Positions 58,645-64,000 of a stretch of DNA of 64,000 bases are shown here, piece after piece; within the stretch, counting starts at the first letter, position 1, and each line of letters begins with the position of its first letter. A program made the translations under genes and the position numbers. The notes beneath the pieces were generated by a model, which saw only the letters and a list, made by a program, of their open reading frames with translations, searched no databases and had not been told where the DNA came from. The stretch spans positions 1,488,001-1,552,000 of the forward strand of contig JBCAML010000002.1 in NCBI GenBank assembly GCA_038503075.1, written 5' to 3'. Source of the DNA: Gyromitra esculenta. Lineage: Eukaryota > Ascomycota > Pezizomycetes > Pezizales > Discinaceae.

Positions 58645-59734
58645 CTAAGCACGTCTTCCCTTAGCCATAAAGACCCTTCTCTCCACTGTATCCACCTCGC
58701 CTGTTTTCGGATCCTTTCCAACCATAGTAACCCCCTTCCCAGACCCTGCATCGACAATCTCAACATCCACAAGCCCTGCTTCCTCGTACCAACGTTTTAT
58801 TTCTTCCTCGGAGAACCCAGAGTGTGTAACAGTGTGAGCGCCCGCATGAAAATCCGTCTCACCAAATTTGGGGCCGCTGTGTCCCTCTTGAGGGCGGTGA
58901 TCGTGTTGATGGTTATGTTGCTCCACCTGATGATGACCGTGTTGATGGATATGCTGTTCCTCTTGGACACTGCTTTCGTGAAGGAAATTGAAGGCAGGAT
59001 TGATTTGCTTATGAGTTCTAAAGTCAATAACCAATAGAACTCCGGTCTCAGGCTTCAAGCGCTCTACGATGCGCTTAATGACAAGTGGGACGTTGCTGAA
59101 ATGGTGGAAAGCCATAGTACTAACGGCGACGTCGAAATTGTAATATTCAGGGTCAGAAAGTGAAGGATCAACCTCATCAGCGCAGAGGTCGGCAACGATG
59201 GCACGCATCTCTTCGGGAGAGATACCTTGGTTGCCGACCTACGAATATTCGTTAATTCCTACAAACTAAATAAAATAAAAGAGATGGCTTTAAGAGGTAG
59301 GAAGGGTACCTTTTTGTTAAACTCGGCCACCATGCCATCAGATATATCCATTCCAATCAACTGTTTAGTGTACGGAGCAAGAATCTATATATTTCAAGTT
59401 TGAGTCAACGCCCTACTAAAAAATTACTTCCAAAGAAACATACACACCCTTGAGATAATTCCAGTTCCACATGCATAGTCCATCATTCTAGTGTTGTCCT
59501 CGTCCCAAGCTACGCCAGACCATTCTTTACTCTTGAGGACGGCCTCCGCGATTACCTCCATGAGCTTGGTGTGCCTGGTATGGTTTTCATAAGTCGCTGC
59601 CTTTTCACTGAGGAATTTTGTAATGATGTCAGTTCACCCAAGGAGCAAGACTAAAATTTGGGAGGTGGTTACTTGAAGAATTTTCTGTTCGCTTCTGTGA
59701 GATCTTTGACGGTACTGGAGCTGCTAGAAGCCAT
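58645..59734 (-). CDS. Class I SAM-dependent methyltransferase with His-rich insert
   Basis: Exons are 59734-59673, 59607-59448, 59384-59310 and 59238-58645 (296 residues). SAM-binding motif I is M-D-Y-A-C-G-T-G around residues 67-74, followed by an acidic-loop block (L-I-G-M-D-I-S-D-G-M-V). A family motif D-V-A-V-S-T-M-A-F-H-H-F leads into L-V-I-D-F-R. Between about residues 170 and 205 an insert is made up largely of His, Gln and Glu (H-x-H-x-H-G-H-H type), which is unusual and could bind metal. The fold resembles UbiE/methyltransf_11 proteins; the substrate is unknown. The start is the first Met of a short Ser-rich N-terminus. Confidence 0.85.
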
Positions 59735-60742
59735 TATTGCGGAAGTTGAAGCTTAAAGTCGTTTCTTTCTTACTTTTTTCTCAAGACCAGGGTTTGGGGT
59801 TGGGTGGTTAGTTGCGGGGTTCACGTACACTGGTTGTAACTGTTTCGACCGACGTGTGTTCTGGGAACATAGGGCAATGGGGAAAGAGTTCTATTCTATA
59901 TCGGAATTTCAGAACAAGAGCTACATGTACGTAAAGCTCCCATGGGAGATTAAGATCTATGTTAGCAGTCAGTATTACCTATTACGTAGTCGATTCCACC
60001 TGCGGCCATTTTAATAAATAAAAATATGTATACGCAGGTTTAAGCGACAATCCACTGGAATCTCTGGAATCTCTCCGGAATCTCTCCGAAAATGGGGGCT
60101 ATCAAGTCTGCGGGCACATGTTTTACGACCCACGATTCGCGGCTTAATTTTGAAGTTTCTACGGGGTTGACCAAGCGATGTAAAATACGATGAGTACCTG
60201 GATGGATAGTGCCTAGGACCGGGGACAGGAAGGCCAAGAATGCTACATGTATGCTACCACCACTTGGCACATCATCAAGGCTTTAAGTCGGCCGATATAC
60301 CAATATTGTACGAGTCTTCCAGAGATGTCGGCCGATAGGGCTTGGTAGCACTATTTAGACCACTATGCTAGACAAACAGGCTTTCTAGTTTTCGGAAATT
60401 AGGATGTTTTAACGATCAAGACTTATTCACCAGGCACGATATCCAAGAATAACTTGAGACAACAAGACTAGATAGCCTAGGTCTCACAGAATGGCGGAGA
60501 CAAATCCTGCAAACTCTCAGGTGATGCCCAGGCTGATTAGCCCCATTCACACAGCATCACTCGGATTGTATAGAAGCCGGGTAACCGTCATATTCCCCAG
60601 GCTTGGATGGGGGCTTGGCACATAGTGGGGTCAACTACTTGCATGGATTGAGGGGCGTTGTTCGAGTCATCTCTCCCCGCCAAAGGCATCTCAATCTCTC
60701 TTGCATCTCCCAGAGTTTTTTTGCCGTGAATTGCCTCCAGAC
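59735..60742. other. Divergent promoter region of methyltransferase and LeuRS
   Basis: About 1 kb with TACATGTA at 59922 and 60244. Short frames are spurious. No repeat boundaries seen. Confidence 0.45.
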
Positions 60743-63700
60743 ATGGCGTCCATCGATGCTACAGATCCTTCAAACGCCTCCAAGGCTACTCTGAAGCTCG
60801 AGAACGTAAATATCCGTCCTCGCAATATTGTTTAACCAAGAAGAAGAAATTCACCAGCTAACAACGAATCCAAAATCCAGACCGAAAAACGTGATACCCT
60901 TATCGCCATTGAAAAGAAATATCAAGCCCAGTGGGCCGACAATCATGTTTTCGAGACGGACCCCCCAACGCTCGAGGAAGACCCGGCAATGGACGGAGAG
61001 ACCCTTCGCAAAAACCACCCAAAGTTCTTCGGGTGTATGGCCTACCCATACATGAACGGAAACCTTCACGCGGGGCACTCGTTCTCGTTAAGCAAGATCG
61101 AGTTCCAAACCGGGTATGCAAGGATGAAGGGACAGAGGGCTTTGTTCCCGCTTGGATTCCATTGCACGGGGATGCCGATCAAAGCTTGTGCGGATAAGCT
61201 CACACGGTCAGTTCATCACTTTCTTGATTTCCGGGAACTCGGATACTCATAGGCTTTGCGAGTTAGCGAAGTCGAGCTGTTCGGTAAGAACTTCGAGAAC
61301 GTCCCATCAGAGGAAGACGAGGAGCCGGCTCCACCCCCGAGCAATGCCGCCCCGAAGGACGACATCACCAAATTCGCGGCCAAAAAGGGCAAAGCGGCAT
61401 CGAAAGCTACGAAACTAAAATATCAACACCAGATCATGCTCTCTATCGGTATCCCGCGGGAAGAAATTCACAAATTCACAGACGCGTCCTACTGGCTGAC
61501 GTATTTCCCGCCGATCTGTAAGCGTGACTGCACAGCGCTCGGTCTCCGTATCGATTGGCGTCGTTCGTTCGTTACCACAGATGCTAACCCTTATTATGAC
61601 GCCTTCGTCCGTTGGCAGATGAATCGTCTGAAGGAGCTTGGAAAAATCAAGTTTGGGGAGCGCTACACAATCTACTCGCCAAAAGATGGACAACCATGTA
61701 TGGACCACGACAGAAGTGACGGCGAGGGTGTAGGCCCACAGGAATATACGGGTATCAAGTTGAAAGTTTTGGAGTGGACGGAGGAAGGCAAGGCTGCTAT
61801 TGCAGATAAACTGCCAGAAGGTGCAGAAGTACATTTGGTAGCAGCCACCTTGAGACCAGAGACCATGTGAGCTACCTTGTTCCAGTATCAACGATTATAG
61901 TTTCAAAAATCTAACAATTCGCAGGTACGGCCAAACCTGCTGCTTCGTTGGCCCTAAGATCACCTATGGTGTCTATCAAGTCTCTCCCACCGAAATATAT
62001 ATCTGCACCGAGCGCTCGGCCCGGAATATGGCCTTCCAAGGTGTATTCCCCAACCGTGGCGAGTACCCCTCTGTCGGTACCATCGTTGGTTCCGCCCTCA
62101 TCGGTACTCTTGTCTACGCCCCCTTGTCAGTACACACCAATGGCGTCCGCGTCCTTCCCATGGAGACAGTCCTTGCCACAAAGGGTACTGGTGTTGTCAC
62201 CTCCGTCCCCTCAGATTCACCTGACGACTACGCAACCGTTATGGACTTGGCTAAGAAGGCCGAATACTATGGCATCAAGAAGGAGTGGGCGGAACTCGAA
62301 ATCATCCCAATCATTAATACTCCAACCTATGGCAATAAGACTGCCGAGTTTCTTGTCAAGAAGATGAAGATTAATTCGCCCAAGGATACAAAGCCACTAG
62401 CTGAAGCAAAAGATCTCGCCTACAAGGAAGGATACTACCAGGGAACTATGCTGGTTGGTGATTTCAAGGGCGAAAAGGTCGAAGCTGCCAAACCCAAAGT
62501 CCGAGAATATCTCATCAAGAGAAAGGAAGCAATTGCTTACAGCGAGCCTGAGGGCCCGGTCACATCGAGGTCTGCCGACCCTTGTGTCGTCGCGCTCTGT
62601 GACCAGTGGTACCTCGACTACGGAGAAGTATCGTGGCGTAAACAGACTGAAGAGCTAGTCACCGGTAAGTTGAATACTTATCACGAAGAGACTAAGCACG
62701 GTTTCCAGGCGAACTTGGCGTGGTTGAACCAGTGGGCTTGCGCTAGGTCTTATGGGTTGGGAAGTAAGATACCTTGGGATCCACAGTTCTTGGTGGAGAG
62801 TTTGTCGGACAGTACGATCTACATGGCTTATTACACTATTGCGCATTACCTACATTCTTCAATCGACGGAAAATCTCCAGGATTAGCTTCAATCAAGCCA
62901 GAACAGATGACGGACGAAGTGTGGGATTACATTTTCACACGTCGGGAACTCACCCCCGAGATCTTGAAGGAATCGAGAATTGAGGAGATCTGGTTGAAGA
63001 AGATGCGGAGGGAGTTTGAATATTTTTACCCGCTCGACGTGCGTGTTTCTGGGAAGGACTTGGTGCAGAACCATCTCACTTTCTTCCTTTATGTTCATGT
63101 TGCACTATTTCCACCACAATATTGGCCGAAGGGTGTTCGAGCGAACGGCCATCTTATGCTTAATGGCGAGAAGATGAGTAAATCAATAGGGAACTTCCTG
63201 ACACTAGAGGAGACGGTGAAGAAGTTTGGTGCGGACGCTGCGAGAGTAGCGTTAAGTGATGCCGGTGATGGCGTGGAGGATGCGAATTTTGAGGAAAAGG
63301 TGGCAAGCACGAGCGTGTTGAGACTATATACGCTAAAGGAGTGGTGTGAGGATATAGTGAGAGATGCGGAGACTGGGAAGCTGAGGACAGGGCCCAAAGA
63401 TAATTTCTGGGACAAGGTGTTTGAGAACGAGATGAATCAGTTGACGGAAGATACAAGGGATAACTATGAATCGTGGGTCTTTTTTTACTTAAATCACTAG
63501 CATGAGAAGTTCTTCTAACGTGTTTTCAGAACATCCTTCAAGCTTGCCCTCAAAACTGGATTCTATGATTTCCAGTCTGCACGCGATACTTATCGTGAAG
63601 CAACTGCATCTATTGGAATGCACAAGGACCTAGCTATTGATTACATCAAGCGTCAGGCCTTGTTGATCAACCCAATTGCACCTCACTGGGCAGAATACAT

Positions 63701-64000
63701 CTGGCAAGAGGTTTTGAAGAACGTAAGCCAGATTTAAATTCTCTCTCCAGCTCAACTAGTATGACAGGGCTCATTTTCCATAGTCATCAACTATCCAAAA
63801 CGAGCTATTCCCCAGGATCTCCGCGCCCATATCTCCTACCATTACCGCAGCCCGAAATTACGTGCACGCGGTCTCCACAGCCATCACCTCAACCGAAGGT
63901 GCCCAACTAAAAAAAAAGGCTAAAGGCCGAGGCGTTAGCTATGACCCGACCCTCCCTAAGAAACTCACCATCTTCGTGGCCCTCACCTACCCAGCTTGGC
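60743..64000 (+). CDS. CDC60: Cytosolic leucyl-tRNA synthetase (3' end beyond window)
   Basis: This class I aminoacyl-tRNA synthetase charges tRNA-Leu in the cytosol. Exons visible are 60743-60805, 60881-61206, 61267-61866, 61925-63472, 63530-63722 and 63784 to the window edge, about 982 residues of roughly 1,100 expected. The HIGH-type motif is H-A-G-H near residues 84-87 (after A-Y-P-Y-M-N-G-N-L). The editing (CP1) domain spans about 260-510, including a LRPETMYGQTC block joined across intron 3. The KMSKS motif is exact at about 746-750. The [14 protein letters not shown] block near 610 is typical of eukaryotic cytosolic LeuRS. The first exon lacks a mitochondrial presequence. The C-terminal domain is cut by the window. 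Confidence 0.95.

Noticed and set aside
1..64000. CRISPR arrays, rRNA and tRNA genes
   Set aside because: None expected (CRISPR) or found by eye; no cloverleaf with a GTTCRANTC box and acceptor pairing was recognised. A tRNAscan-SE run would be decisive.

Overview
The window is nuclear DNA from a filamentous ascomycete. The genes are intron-rich with short GT-AG introns of roughly 48-300 bp, and they encode Rax1-type RGS, CRY-DASH, Mtc5/WDR59, Ubc13, Ubp6, uS19 and cytosolic LeuRS proteins. Gene islands are separated by AT-rich, repeat-laden spacers. The repeat load suggests an early-diverging Pezizomycotina lineage such as Pezizomycetes, but that is inference only.

Layout. 1-5.8 kb: spacer with one small transmembrane-protein gene (-) and several hairpin or MITE-like repeats. 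5.8-6.8 kb: peroxiredoxin with a peroxisomal C-terminus. 6.8-10.4 kb: no supported gene. 10.4-12.2 kb: RGS/three-TM protein (Rax1 type). 12.2-14.0 kb: MITEs. 14.0-16.0 kb: cryptochrome DASH. 16.1-20.6 kb: dense nested MITEs, purine tracts and a minisatellite. 20.9-21.5 kb: second small TM protein, a paralogue of the first. 22.0-23.1 kb: mitochondrial hot-dog thioesterase. 23.7-28.1 kb: SEA-complex WD40/RWD/RING protein Mtc5/WDR59 (-). 30.4-31.2 kb: Ubc13. 32.0-33.2 kb: uncharacterised ORF. 35.1-36.4 kb: F-box/ankyrin protein. 37.9-39.7 kb: Ubp6/USP14 (-). 40.4-41.2 kb: ribosomal protein uS19 (-). 42.0-53.3 kb: a transposon stack. 53.5-54.8 kb: PRCC-like protein. 55.4-58.1 kb: RRM protein. 58.6-59.7 kb: class I methyltransferase (-). 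60.7-64.0 kb: leucyl-tRNA synthetase, cut by the window edge.

The transposon stack can be resolved layer by layer from target-site duplications. A piggyBac-like (DDE_Tnp_1_7) element at 43497-53251 is split by a 948-bp LTR-like insertion (TSD GAAAT), which is itself split by a 5.9-kb Ty3/gypsy chromovirus-type element (TSD GCTAA). A separate gypsy solo LTR (TSD TCCTC) also sits in the transposase. Removing each insertion together with one TSD copy rejoins the transposase reading frame.

The most notable non-genic signals are three. (1) The palindrome TACATGTA is strongly over-represented (19 copies read by eye, all outside exons, clustered at 41.6-43.5 kb). (2) MITEs are joined end to end or nested so that neighbours share a single TA, including an interlocked A-B-A'-B' cassette with perfect inverted copies at 18776-19127. 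(3) The terminal repeat of the piggyBac-like element resembles that of a large MITE 24 kb away. All gene models are spliced by eye; exon phases were checked and close correctly.
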